Below, piece by piece: positions 47,955 through 60,194 of a stretch of DNA of 64,000 nt (positions are counted from its first letter, which is position 1; every line of letters starts with the position of its first letter). Both the position numbers and the translations under genes were made by a program. This DNA is from Floccularia luteovirens (lineage: Eukaryota; Basidiomycota; Agaricomycetes; Agaricales; Squamanitaceae), in NCBI GenBank assembly GCA_009739215.1, contig VSJF01000009.1, positions 248,001 through 312,000 on the forward strand, given 5' to 3'. Under the pieces are notes generated by a model, which saw nothing but the letters and a program-made list of their open reading frames with translations, was not told where the DNA came from and did not search any database.

Positions 47955-49009
47955 CTATGACTCCTCGAGAGTCATCAGCTGACAGACCTCCCGCATCGTC
48001 GGACGCATATGTGGTAGATGAGACATACACCTATCGAGTAGCTCCTAAAAAGGATCTACAAGCTGATCAGACTGGGGCCGAGAAGGGCGTCTTTGTCGAC
48101 AAAGCACTTCGACCATGACAGCGCTGTCAGACTGAAGGTAGCAGAACGGTCGCCGCATACTGAACACCTCAACTCCGAGGCAACCGAATGAGTATACATC
48201 TGCTTGTAGCGTAATTAGGTTGACGTCTTGGCATAATACTTCTGGAGCCATCCAACGGCAAGAGCCTTGAGGTATGTCGGTAGTGGTGATACCCGCAAGA
48301 ACCCCGGTTGAAGGGTTCATAACGACGGAACAGTCAAAGTCCATTAATAGTGGCCTCCCGTCTCCGGCGATAAGAATGTTCGTCTGAAATGGACTGAGAC
48401 TCTCAAAGGTTTTTTGTTATATGTCATATCTCACCCCTCTAACGTCGCCATGGAGGATCGGAGGCGATAAATGATGCATGTAAGCTAATCCGCTTGCTAC
48501 CCCAAATATCATAAATAGAACGGGATGAGCATATTGTTTTGAACTTTGTGGATAAAATTGGTAAAACAAACAAGGCCTAATTTGTCTACACCTTCGTTTG
48601 TTTGTAGGTAAGGTAGCAGGTCGCCTGTTGGTTGAAAAGGGGATACCAAGGCGGGCAGTGCATTGTGGGTGAGTGGGACGTAAACACCATGGAACGGAAG
48701 GATGTTGACATGATCAAGTCTATCCCAAATCAACGCTTGAGCGCTAATTTTTTCTACCTTGAGAAGAAAAGTCATCGGTTTACGAAAAAACTCGAGTGGA
48801 ATAGACTAGTTTTTCCGCTGAAATACCTGATAACTTTGTGGAACACCCCCTTTTGGGGGGTGTCTACCCGTCTTGAGAACCACAGCCCTTCCATCGTGCT
48901 GTGCAATGGTGAGATCGGATTTAGTGGTCATGGCGAATGGGGAAGATGCAATGTTTTTGATATTGTCGATGCAATTGAGCCTGAGAGTTTCGTGGTAATC
49001 GCGAGACAC
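47955..49009 (-). pseudogene. TKL-like kinase with premature stop
   Basis: Exons read: 49009 onward (MSRDYHETLRLN, RAVVLKTGRHPP with the beta-3 lysine), an N-lobe exon (AQALIWDRLDHVNILPFHGV, PTGDLLPYLQTN), a short exon VASGLAYMHHLSPPILHGDV, and a last exon with ILIAGDGRPLLMDFDCSVVM, CRWMAPEVL and ADVYSFGCLGVEVF. The catalytic Asp of HGD and the DFG-position Asp (DFD) are kept. TAG at 48045-48047 cuts the frame after QLVDPF; the frame continues ELLDRCMSHLPHMRPTMREV to a stop at 47955-47957. The stop replaces the Trp present in the intact paralogue (SELWGLLGKC), so TGG to TAG is likely. A truncated product lacking subdomain XI would probably not fold. Confidence 0.75.
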
Positions 49010-50195
49010 GTTCGCCTAAAACCCCGAAAATTTTTTTGGGCGGCTGTGGCAATAAAAAAGTCTCTTCAGAGGACAAACCGTGTTAGCTGTGGAGTGCTGA
49101 TTCTGAAGCTGGCTTTTTTGTGAGTAAGTCACCCGGATGTATCATTTTTCGAACCATACGTAGGGTCTCCTAAAAAAATTCTTTGCAGAAGTCATTTTCG
49201 ATCCGGTAGTTTGAGTATCAGTAAGGTTCGAGGTATTTCTAGAGATGTCATATATATGAGTAAGTTTACACCGAAGGAACTTAGTGGAGGTTATTTCGAC
49301 GTACGGATCTGGTTAATACCAGCTGTGAGGCCAAGGCGTTGTTTAAGAAGATATAGAGGAAGAAGGAGCAGGGCTGTGCCTTTTTTTATGGGACTCCAAT
49401 GGAACACCGTTCCTCCGAAATCCAATCCCACGAATAAAGCATAACCTTGTCGTCACAATGGAAGTAACACTTGCAGATTACTGGGGACAGGAGCTAGACC
49501 AATTAAAAACACAATCTCCGAAGGAGAAGGGGTTATCAAATATTTAGAGTTGTCAAATCTTTTACTAGTAGCTTAACAATTGGTTAGTAATTAATCTTGC
49601 TGAGTATCAATAGGGGTATGTTCGGATACCTTGGCTCTTTTTCCTAGAGGATAAACCGTGTTGGTCTTGAAGTACTGATCCTTCGGCTAGCTTTTACGTT
49701 AGTGAGACACCTGGTTGCACAACTCTTTTGACCATATGTTGAGTGTCCCAAAATAATCCCTTGCTACGGAAGATACTTTCAACCTCGATAGGTTGGATAG
49801 TGGCGAGGTTCAGGGCTTTACCAAGGAATTAATGGAGACTATCGCGACATACGGACCCCGCCCCATTGGACAGTTGCACGGTTAGAGCCTAAGGAGTCGT
49901 CTTAGGATTGGAGCTGTTTTTATATTTTATTTATCAACATTGTAGATTTGCATCACCAGATTTACGACATCAAGTCTGAGTTCATCCAGGATGAAATGCC
50001 CCCACTAAATCATCCATGCATGATAGTATGAAAGTAATAGATAAGATCTCAGAGCGGGAGGATAGAATGCAGCTGGTAGTCATTTTCAGGTTTGTGTGTG
50101 GGCCTTGCGGTCAAATGTACAGTGTGGGTGCTTACTATAATACTTACAAGCAAACTGTCAAAGTTTCAAACGTAAGACTGTGATCATCATGGGAA
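49010..50195. other. Intergenic with a diverged direct repeat
   Basis: Two similar blocks, about 49078-49320 and 49655-49860, share order and words (AACCGTGTTNG, CTTGCNGAAG, GCGAGGTTC/GGTTCGAGG, CATACGGAC) but no open frame. Probably duplicated upstream regions or an old element. Confidence 0.45.
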
Positions 50196-51635
50196 ATGTT
50201 GTACCGTCTTGAGAGTCTACATGCTGGACTCCCATACCTTTCTCACCATCACCTTCAAGAACTCCATTCAGAAGAGCTCAACGCATCACTAATGCCCTCA
50301 TGTCCTGGATGTAGGATGAGTGGTTATTATAATGTGGAGACAGGACGGAATACGACTTATCAATGTTTCTTTGAGAAGGGTGGAGGTATGGGACATTGTG
50401 ATTGGCGAAGAAGAGAACGACAGTGTCTGGAATACAGTCTGTGTTGGCGATATCGATGGATCAAAGGCGTGCAATAGACGCTATGGGATATCGAGTGCGA
50501 TGGTGACAGGATTCTGAAGGAGTTGCATGTACAAAGGCTTATGTTTTGAGCTGTATTTCTACACGGTGAGACACAGGTTGTATCCTATTGTGAAGACCAC
50601 GCGATCCTTGTGTTTGAACTTGGACTTGGAATTGAGCGAATGGACTGAACTAGGAACTGACATCCAAGGGATCGCTGTGTCCCCAGATGAAGATATTTTT
50701 GCATTGTCTACTGCTGACAGGATCCATTTCTTCAATACGTAGTCCTGGGATTTACTTGATTCCTTCCAAGGCTACTTTTTATCCACCACATCATTCTCTC
50801 CTGATAATCGTCGCCTCCTGACATCACATCACACAATCCAGATGTGGGCTTTGTCTTCTGTACTTACACTGAAACCACGAATCGCATCTTCTACATCATC
50901 ATCATCATCATCACCACACAAAACATGAATAAATTTTGTAATTGTTTCTTCAGATAGCTCACAAGTAGCGGCTGTGTCATTTGAAACTGTCAGTATCTGG
51001 TCTCTTAAATCTGCTTCACTAATATGATTTATTCAGGGAGAATCTTTTGGTACCTGTGCCTTCTCCCCTGACACTCAGAAGATTGCAGTCCATGAATTTA
51101 ATGCAAAGATTGACATGTGGGATATAACAATATCCAAGCCTGCTTTGAAGCAGACCATATCCACTTCCAAAAGTCTTGGACATATAATTGCATGGTCTCC
51201 CAATGGACATTGGATTGCGGATGTAGCCTTGACTGCTCGCAGGGTGAGCGTATTCGATGCGGTGATGCGCAAACTTGCAGTGTATGTAGGACTCGACAGT
51301 TTGATGGGTCTCTTGAGTTCCATCAGACTTAGAGTTCTTGCATGATGTTATATGTGAAATATTCCAAGAGTGAGGCAATATTCAAATGGAAGAAAGGGGA
51401 GAAAGTTGAACCTGAGCAGCACAGGTGGGAGACAGAAATAGGCCGAAGGGTGTTTTCACACAAGGCTGGATGGGTTGTACATGAAGAGGATGGAAAAAGA
51501 TTATGTTGGGTGGAACAGGGAGATCATCTCTGCATTGCGCGGCGAGGGAAGTATTATGTTGTGGCCAAAGATTCAGGCAAGTTAGATATTTTACAAGTCG
51601 AGGATAGTTCTATGGACATGACAAAGAGTTCGTAG
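50196..51635 (+). pseudogene. WD40-repeat protein remnant
   Basis: Plus-strand pieces in shifting frames show WD40 blade signatures: RVEVWDIVIGEEE (about 50380), GIAVSPDEDIFALSTADRIH (about 50670), GTCAFSPDTQKIAVHEFN and DMWDI (about 51050-51125), IIAWSPNGHWIADVALTARR (about 51185). A C-terminal block VFSHKAGWVVHEEDGKRLCW ends at 51635. Such tails are typical of fungal WD40 proteins, including NACHT-WD40 NLR-like receptors. The NACHT and effector parts are not present in the window. Frameshifts and stops make it a pseudogene. Confidence 0.6.
50893..50915. repeat. ATC microsatellite
   Basis: Seven or so CAT/ATC units within the WD40 remnant, with a similar CAC-rich edge. Confidence 0.8.
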
Positions 51636-51667
51636 ACTCCAAATATTGAATACTACATCTTCATTCT

Positions 51668-51900
51668 TCTGATTTTTAGCCAAAGTAATCAGACATAAAT
51701 TTTACCACAATATGTTATCACCTTGATTAATGTACCTCCCTGACAGAGTAATCTAGTAAGATGAAACACCAGCGTTAGTAGCTTTGCCACTGATGCGGAT
51801 AAGCCCATCTTTTTGGTTTGAATGATACATTGTTGGTGCTTCGGGTATACTATCCCGGATTTTCCCCGATATTTATAAATAGCACACGTTAGACTTCGAA
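51668..51900. repeat. Diverged direct repeat, copy 1
   Basis: It starts with TGATTTTTAGCCAAAG and ends near CTTCGGGTATA...ATCCCGGAT. The same order of words appears at about 53262-53540. Orientation is the same in both copies; copies differ by many substitutions and small gaps. Confidence 0.6.
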
Positions 51901-52560
51901 GTAAGAATAGAAATGAACAGGAAACCAGGTCTAATGGGTCTTTTGCTTGTGAATAAAATGAAATAGTAGGTCGCCTTTTGATTAAAGGCACACACTACAG
52001 GAAGGCTGTTGTCTGCAGGTGGGATGTAAACGTTTAAACACGTAAAACCAAGGGTCCAATCAGGAAAAGCGTGACCTTTTGTCGCGTCTTTGGTCACGCT
52101 GAAAGTTGGTTGATTCCTAATTTGGTTGGAACTGTAGCATCTATGTGAAAGGCGCCATACTACCAAGGTATTTATCTTCCAATAACCTTAGAATGCTATT
52201 TTCATTTCACTGATTATGCACGATAAAGTTTCACAAGCGGTTGAGCAAAATAACTAAAACACGTTAATATCACGCCTATTAACATTACAGCGTCTTCTAA
52301 AGTTCTAATGTAGTCCTGCCTTCCATTACAACTCCATGGCGGAAGTGTTAAGGATATTCTCAGATCGGGAGGGTGACAACTGAAAACACAATGATCGACG
52401 ATAATGGCGCTCCAGCCGACCCGGCACACACATGACGAACCCTATCCAAGGAGAACGTATCACACTGCACTAGAGCCAGCCAAAAACACTGCCGCTCGCA
52501 AGAGTGGGTATACAACAAAGACTGACGTCTGGTCATTTGATGTATATGTTTAAGGTGTGT
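51860..52560. pseudogene. Scattered kinase fragments
   Basis: Minus strand at about 51950-52060 reads VYIPPADNSLPVVCAFNQ, matching the kinase N-lobe VYVPLTHNALPALVSPFQ at 47955-49009. Plus strand at about 52500-52555 reads SGYTTKTDVWSFDVYV, matching KTDVWSYGC of the kinase family. Opposite orientation of the two pieces shows rearrangement. No continuous gene remains. Confidence 0.4.
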
Positions 52561-53850
52561 TTAGTTCTTCCAATTGGAGACATACTATCTGTTAGATCTG
52601 ACCAGTTCTTGTTCTTTTGCAAATGTACCAGTTGGTGTATGGGCCTTACTTGTGCTCCATAGGAAGAATCATCCCTTTGAGTTCGCGATGTTCTAGAAAA
52701 TCTACTGCATACGAAAGCACATGCTTGGTACTCGATGCTACAATGCCCTGCTTGCGATCCTGGAATGGGTTGTCTATTTTAAGTTTCATTTGCAAGCGAA
52801 ACTTGTTGACAGAGAGATGAACGATATAACCTCGGGGGATATGATGACTCGGTCCCGTCTTTGATATGCACATCTGGCCGCAAGGAAGAGTTCCGGCCGT
52901 GTGATTTCCCTCTCCTCTGGATGATATTTGCCCCATTCTGTACCGCTCACGTAGGCCAAACCCTCTGGTCATTTTCGATGACTGTTGTCGTGTTATATAA
53001 CTTCCTGTAGTTGGCTATAATCAACTGCTGGCAAAAACATGTTTTCATATGCATAGTAGTTTTGATGACAACACACATTAACCCGACATTGACGAATTCT
53101 TTGCTTATTCTCATAGGGCTTAAACATTCTACAGGTGACACCTCCAAAGCCGAAAATTTATCCGCCTTAACTGCCGCGAGAATATCAGCTTGCGCACAAC
53201 AAAACCACCGAATCCTATTCATTAACTACTGTCAGCCCCGGTGATATTTTTAATCATCCGATTTTTAGCCAAAGTGTTGAACTATAATTATCATGTATAT
53301 CATGGTGTGTCGCGGCCTTTCCCCAACCATCCTCCGAATGTACCTCTCTGATATGGCCTTTTAGTCAGATGAAAAACCACTGTTAGCAGTTTTGTCAGTA
53401 ATGTGGACAGTCCAATCTTTATGCTATTAATGGCCTGGATGACACAACTTTCTGAAAAACCACCTCCGAGTCGTACTATGCATTATCTAGATGACAATAT
53501 TTTCGGTACTTCGGGTATATCCCGGATTCTCCCTACATTCGTAACAACGACACCCTCAGGTGAATACTTACCTCGGGATTCCTTTTCATTATTCATTGAC
53601 TCACCACACCCTCAAACCTTTCTTAGAAGGCCCCACATCAAGAACAGGAGGCGCCCTGCAAACTAAGATTCCCCGCGCTAATGCTATCACGTCAAGTTGA
53701 CTGGGGTTTCTAATTATATTCTACCCATGGCCGATCGGAAGAAGAGAGAGTGGGGGAGGGAAGTCACAAGGACAAGGTTCTTCGTCTATTTTGAAACCGC
53801 ATATCATCTTATTATATTGTAAAAAATGACGCGTTTCGCACAATTTTCAG
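52561..53850. other. Intergenic with second copy of direct repeat
   Basis: Contains the second repeat copy (about 53262-53540). Minus-strand frames at 52646-52972 and 52947-53222 show no recognisable domain. Confidence 0.35.
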
Positions 53851-53858
53851 TATATAAG
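53851..53858 (+). promoter_or_regulatory. TATA box of AA9 gene 1
   Basis: TATATAAG 69 nt upstream of the ATG at 53920, a standard position for a fungal core promoter. Confidence 0.6.
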
Positions 53859-53919
53859 ACGTGTTAACTGAAGAGACCTCGTCTTCAGTGATAAATCTTC
53901 CTATTATCTCACATCAGAT

Positions 53920-55401
53920 ATGCTTCAGTTGCTTCCACTCGCCTTGGCACTCTGTGCGCAGCGTGTATATGCACATGGAGGTGTTCTCGAGTATAAAATT
54001 GGTTCAACATGGTATACTGGGTGGAACCCATACAACAGCCCCACCGGGCAGACCTCAATTCAGAGGCCTTGGTCTACATAGTAAGTTGATCTCGTTAAGT
54101 AGTCCATTGCTAGTAATAATGAAATCATTCAGTAACCCAATTCAAGACGCGACGGACTCAACGTTGGCTTGCAATGATGATGGAACTTCTGGTGCACTTC
54201 AGCTGACTGCGACAGTCGCTGCTGGCTCCCCAATTACAGCATACTGGAACCAATGGCCACATCCATATGGACCTATGGTTTGTTTTGATTAGCTTGAGAT
54301 CATAATACACTCTACTGATGGAGGCCAAATCTGCCAGCTTACATACCTCGCACAATGCCCGGGATCATCTTGTACTGGAGTTAATGCCCAAACTCTAAAA
54401 TGGGTTAGTCTCTTTGCATGATAATTAGTGGAAATTCATCTAATGTTCCCCCTCTTGAAGTTCAAAATCGACCAAGCTGGACTTCTTTCTGGAACAGTAT
54501 ACGCTGGTTCATGGGGCGCCGGCCAGATGATTGCCCAGAATAATAGTTGGACAACCACTATCCCTACCACTGTTCCAAGTGGAAACTACCTTATCCGCTT
54601 TGAAACCATTGCGTTGCACTCTTTGCCCGCTGTATGTCAGATTCCCTCCCTTTCTCTCCACATACTAACTTGTTACCTTTTTTATAAGCAAATGTATCCA
54701 GAATGTGCACAAATCACTATTACTGGGGGCGGTTCCAGGGCTCCACTTGCTTCTGAGCTTGTCACATTCCCTGGAGGATATAGCAACAGCGACCCAGGAT
54801 GTACGTTGAACCATTAAATGCTTTCCTCGCCCGATTTTATTAAAGCTGAAACCTCCTTCAAGTAACGATTAACATCTATACTAATGAAGCACAAACCATG
54901 TAAGCGCTTGTCTACCTACTACTTTCTTCGGAACCTACATTGACTTCTTTACAGGACAACATATCCAATTCCAGGACCTCCTCTCTATGGTAGTGGAGTG
55001 CGTTTTTTGGTTCTTATAAGCTTGAATCCATTAATCAATGTACTGCAAACAGGGTTCGTCTTCTCCGAGTCAGCCCGGTCAAACGACACCCCCTCAACAA
55101 ACGAACCCTCCTCAACAAACGACCGTCCCACCACCTACAAATACCCCACCACCCGCAGGTACTATACCACAATACGGTCAATGTGGTGGAAATGGCTGGA
55201 CTGGTGCAACTGGCTGGTAAGCAACCTCAACCCCCCTTATAATCAGAATATCTACTAAGTCTTCATTCCCGGAATCTCGGTTTCGTTTAGTGTCTCGCCA
55301 TTTACGTGCCATGTCGTCAATCGTAAGTGCCATTTACAATCACTTCTGTGACTTGATTTTTTACTCCTTTCCGAATAGCCTACTACTCCCAGTGTCTCTG
55401 A
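53920..55401 (+). CDS. AA9 lytic polysaccharide monooxygenase with C-terminal CBM1
   Basis: A multi-exon gene starts MLQLLPLALALCAQRVYA, a signal peptide; cleavage leaves HGGVLEYKI, whose N-terminal His is the first copper ligand. WPHPYGPM supplies the second brace His, and QMYPECAQITITG carries the axial Tyr and the usual Gln. The catalytic domain ends near TTYPIPGPPLY. A Pro/Gln/Thr-rich linker (PPQQTNPPQQTTVPPPTN) leads to a CBM1 (YGQCGGNGWTGATGCVSP, ending NPYYSQCL) split by two introns. These secreted copper enzymes oxidatively cleave cellulose using H2O2 or O2; the CBM1 binds crystalline cellulose. Stop TGA at 55399-55401. A good TATA box precedes it. No lesion was seen. Confidence 0.9.
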
Positions 55402-56460
55402 ATGTCGCTATACATACAAGATTCAATGATTGGCGGTGTGGCTGCAGGCTCTGCATCAAGCTTTGACTTCTTTTGTTAATATTTAGTACTACCTCAAATT
55501 TTGTAACATTTCCGTATGAGTTTGATTTTGCCCCTTGTTTTATATCTGGTCTAAAATTTTGAGTTTGTCACAGACGTGGCTTTGAGTGTCCCTCATCCAT
55601 TTGTGGATCCATAACTAGTCGTCAACGAACGAACTTGAAATTATCATCAAAACATGGTTAAACCATTTGAACAATCAACGAACAAACCAGTTCTACCATA
55701 TATCCACTCCAATAATATAAAGCCACTATCTCATATTTGAAATTTCTGATAACACTGGTGATATCCCCAGTCTACAACTGATTCACTTAGGACAGAACTT
55801 ATTCCGTCCAAAGAACAAACCAATTCTGCTTATATGTACGTTCGATGCTATAATATCGATGGTGACAGATGTCTTATTGTATAAGGTTGTTTTCTGGATC
55901 AAAAACATCAATGTACCTCTCGTGTGATGTGGTATGTCAACTTATGGTTCCAGATATGTATGCCGAGAGTAGCCACTCATGAGATAAATATTCAGGAGTC
56001 GTTGAAAACTTGTGCCTGACAACCGAAAAAAAAAACATAACTTAAACAACATATAACCTGACTTGTGAATAATAAAATATGCTATGACCTTGATATCACT
56101 TGCTACCATTTCTTTCAGGCAAATGTGATCCCTCCGCTTCCAATATTGATAGTGGATCTTGGATGGTTATCATTAAAAAGAGAGAAATTTCCGGCATTTT
56201 CTTCAAATGAAACATTCAGTTCTTTCCTTGAATTTAGGCTTCGGGATTCTGTCAGTGACCGCCAAACAAAATATCAGGGAATACATTTACCTAGCCAAGA
56301 GATAGTTCAAGTAGACTGATTTTTTATGATAAGTCATCGTATTCAGACCAAGTGTTACTTCAGATCTGCTCACATTTTTCCAAAATAAACATGCCAATAA
56401 ATATTGCTTGGTCATTGAAAACAATGGCCTATCAAGGATTGTTCATCAATGATCAATGAC
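55402..56460. other. Intergenic, nothing recognised
   Basis: Downstream of the AA9 gene and downstream of the minus-strand DUF6534 gene (convergent). Short frames show no family resemblance. Confidence 0.4.
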
Positions 56461-58049
56461 TCAAGCATTACTGAAGAATCCATAACATACACATATCAAA
56501 CTGGACACACTGAAAGCGCTGTAAGATAACAGGTTGAATAAGACATATAGTACGCCAAAGATAGAGAACAATACGCACACAAATATTAGACCAGAGCTAA
56601 TAGCATATGCAATCAAAGTATTCAGCAACGACATTGTTCTATGGACAGAGACGACACCACTGTCAATCACGTTCATTCCTCGTTATAATTCACAAACCTT
56701 CTAAGTCCGGACCGGTGTTTTCTCAAACACCATATCATAGTGCCTGCTACTGCAATATCTGCTGCCACCCAGCTACTAAATACGAGAATGAGAAGTGTCT
56801 CAACAGTGCATTGTTAGTTTAGTGCTGATATCAAGTCGCCTATACATACATTATACTGCAAGAAATTAAAACAATCTTTGATCTTGACTCTGTGCAATCA
56901 TAGTACGTTGAACTCATTATTGTTTCGCAAACGTTATAAAGTAAAGCTCACGCCACTATCACGCATAGAACTAAAAGATGATATCAGTGGGTTGGATCAA
57001 GAATGAAGATAAATAAATATCTCACCAAATGTCAACGCTGACGAAATTGAGGATGTGAGCTAAGAAGAGAGCCGTAGTAAAGGTACTCACAAAATTCCAT
57101 TAACACGAAAAGGAGCTTGATGGAAAATGTGAATTGGGCTTCCACAAATATCGAAGGTCTCATACACACCGCAGCACCAGCAATCCTAGAAGACCCCCCA
57201 ACTATGAAGCCAATGAGCACTAGTTTGGAAAATATTATGCAAGCAGCGAACATACTAACGTATACTCGCCATATTTGAACACTGGCGTTATGCGAGGTCA
57301 GTACAGGTTTGTATTCATAAATTGGAAACACTTTACCAGTTAGTTGTAAAGGCAACAAATATCTGATGGAAGTGTCAGTTTTCAAAGAGCAGTCGTTGTC
57401 AATATGAAGACATACAGGAATTGCAATAACAGCCTAAACAGAATTGTAGGTAAGAAAGTAAACATTTGCACATGTTCACTTACTTTAATCGACCTGATAA
57501 AACTGTTGTGAGATAAATTATGTAAGGTTTATATAAATCTAGTCACCATTTTATTTGAATCATCGCATCAAAGTTGGCGTGGTTGATGATAAAATAATGA
57601 TACCTGACGAAGTTGTTTATCAAAGTAGCACCTACAGTAAAAGAAGGGGAGCTCACACCGAGTTTATGGAAAATGTGGTATGAATAAAGCTCAACGTTCT
57701 ATATACTTGTCAACACGGCATGGCAAGATATGTGGGCCAGTCTACTTGCAATAGAATTCCAACCTTTAATGTGCAGTAAGCAAAGAATGCATTCATATTA
57801 TAGCAATGATGGGCTGGGCATACTAAGGACTTGAGCCAAACTTTGTCACACGGGTAGCACCGGAAGTACCAATAGGCTTGAGCTACTGTGAATCCTAAAA
57901 CACTACAAAAGATGGTCGTCAGATCGGATCTTGGCATTTCGACAACACCATACATCATCGACAAGAACGTCCCAAGGAATAATACTTGGTCAATAGGAAT
58001 AACCGACGTATACATGGAAGCAGGAATATCTTCTGTTGACTCGGACATA
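56461..58049 (-). CDS. DUF6534-type multi-pass membrane protein
   Basis: It starts at 58049 (MSESTEDIPASMYTSVIPID). Splicing gives FLGTFLSMMYGFTVAQAYWY, then FRCYPCDKVWLKSL, the family-typical first helices with a YP.D motif. Further exons give VELYSYHIFHKLGVSSPSFT, YHYFIINHANFDAMIQIKW and AVIAIP. Helices LVLIGFIVGGSSRIAGAA and the last exon SLLNTLIAYAISSGLI match the conserved TLI.Y.I..GL segment. DUF6534 proteins are uncharacterised basidiomycete membrane proteins of about 300-350 residues with about seven helices. I could not fix all the small introns in the middle, so one or more exons may be damaged. A convergent AA9 gene lies on the left. Confidence 0.55.
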
Positions 58050-60194
58050 GTGGTGTAGATAATGGAGTTTGTTGTGTCAAGAATAGTGGATAGTCTGAGA
58101 GGGGGATGCCCGTTGGCAGAAACAATGCATATAGGACTTATAACTGCTGCAGCTTTACCATTTGAAGTAGTATCAGAATGGTGGAGCATACTCAATTTGT
58201 TGTCATCATTGATTATCTTTGGGGCTAGTCACATATGTACATTCTGCACGCCAATGCGTTATAACTAGTGGTTAGAAATGGGCATGAGTAAAATCACAAT
58301 CACTTACATATCAACTCCAAATGTGTTTTATCTACCAGTGTTATTTTTCGGACTATGATACCCCGCCAACTACGTTGATAATTTTGAGTCATTATGAAAA
58401 AAAGTCACTAAAAGAACCATCAGAGCGCAGAAACCCCACAAATGTAACTCATCATCTGTAAAGCAAGTTTCCATATCTGTCTTGTATTGTTCTTCGCAAA
58501 GCTTCCGAATTCTCATCATTGTTCTATCAATAGGAACTGATTACTCTGATGTTTCCGCCTGTGCCACGAGTGACTAGTGTTGCGATAGCCATTCGAGCTT
58601 GATCTTGAGAAATTCCAAAAGGATGTTACTGCTATTAGGGGTCTATCTGTGTGAGTATGCGTCTGAAAACTTGACGAGATATCGCCACAAGCTTGATCAA
58701 TCCTGTTCACTTCACACTGGCAACTCACCCAGTATAAAATCTCTGCCTTTGAGTTTCCTGGAACAATTCGGTTAGGCGGTCCATTATTCAAGTGCCTGGA
58801 ACTGTTGATACAAGGTACTTATGAAACAATGTTCAACGTTCAATTCCATATTGATGATCACATGTGAGCGCAAAATAATTTTTTTGCTCCTCGGGAACAC
58901 AACAAAGAACATCTAACTTACCATACTTTGAACCCTAGGCCCCTCATCCATCAGGACTACATGTTGACACCTGGTGCTTCTCCCGCTGCTACTGAAATAA
59001 GTAAGTAAATTAGATGGGAACTTACTAGTTGGCAATCACGTTACGGAGATTAGTAATGTGCGCTTAATCGGGGGCTTGGATCTGCCTGGGTACCAGTAAG
59101 ACCTCGGCCTCAGCCAGATGTAGTATGAGCTCAGAATATCTAGACAATGGACCTTTGATCTCTCATTCCGAAAAACTTAAATGGACACCAGTGGCGATGA
59201 GAACACAGTTGATAACATATGCCAGGTTCAAACACCAATTCAAACTGTGCCAAGACAACCTTCTTTAACCAACATTGGCCAATGAACCCACAAGGCATCC
59301 CTGGGCGAGGAAATTAGGTTTGAAGGGACGCTCAAGAAAGGGGGGTCGGCAAAAAAATTGCACGTAACGCACCGCACAAGCTTTACTGTAAATTTCATTG
59401 GATTTTGGGAGAAGTATTAAACGAATCGAAAGGAGGAGTTGTGGGTTCTATGGATTAAAGTATTGAAATGGGTTGAGGGGAAACCAGAGTCCTAATGCTT
59501 GTCAGAATGCATGCATCAAAACAAAGGTCCCACCTTATCAAACACATGCCTACTGTCGATTTTGTAACTGAGCATACTCAGGATGCACTCACGGACTTGG
59601 ATCTGATCACTACGCTGTGTTACAATGTTTCGTAAGCACACACGGAAGAGTGGTTGTACGGTTACACCCCTTCATGAGCATCAGAGGGAGCGCACATATG
59701 ACGGGGTGCGGTAACAGCCAAAGTTAAGGCAGTCGGTGTATGCATTCAGCGTCTGGGTAGTGAGCGGTCAAGATCACAATTCGGTTCTGGACATATAGTA
59801 GGTGCTCTTACTAGATTTGATGATATACGTGTTGATTGACATGTTGAAGTGGGATGGAGCTCACACAATACCTATCTGCGGGTTCCAAATCTTTCGTTCT
59901 ATATTTATGTCACTGGTCAATATCTGTAGTAAACCAGAAATCCATGGCTCGCATCGACTGCTTAGTGCAGGTTAATGGTCTATTTCTTATAAGTGGACAA
60001 GGCAGTCTGTAGTAGCTTGCTTTGTGATTCATAGTTTAGAAACAGAAGGATTTTCATCATTTGACATAAAATTCGAGGTAGGTCGGAATTTGGGCGAAGT
60101 ATCATAATACGACAAGGAAAGTGATATCAGTTTCCTCCAGTCCACCTACCAATTAAATGTGAATATAAGGAGTGTTCAAAAAGGTATATATCAC
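58050..60194. other. Intergenic, nothing recognised
   Basis: Only short frames without domain signatures. A minus-strand frame at 58516-58791 is not supported. This is the longest featureless stretch in the right half. Confidence 0.4.

Noticed and set aside
58516..58791. 91-codon minus-strand frame rich in Ser and Arg
   Set aside because: No family resemblance and no in-frame neighbours that would make a gene.
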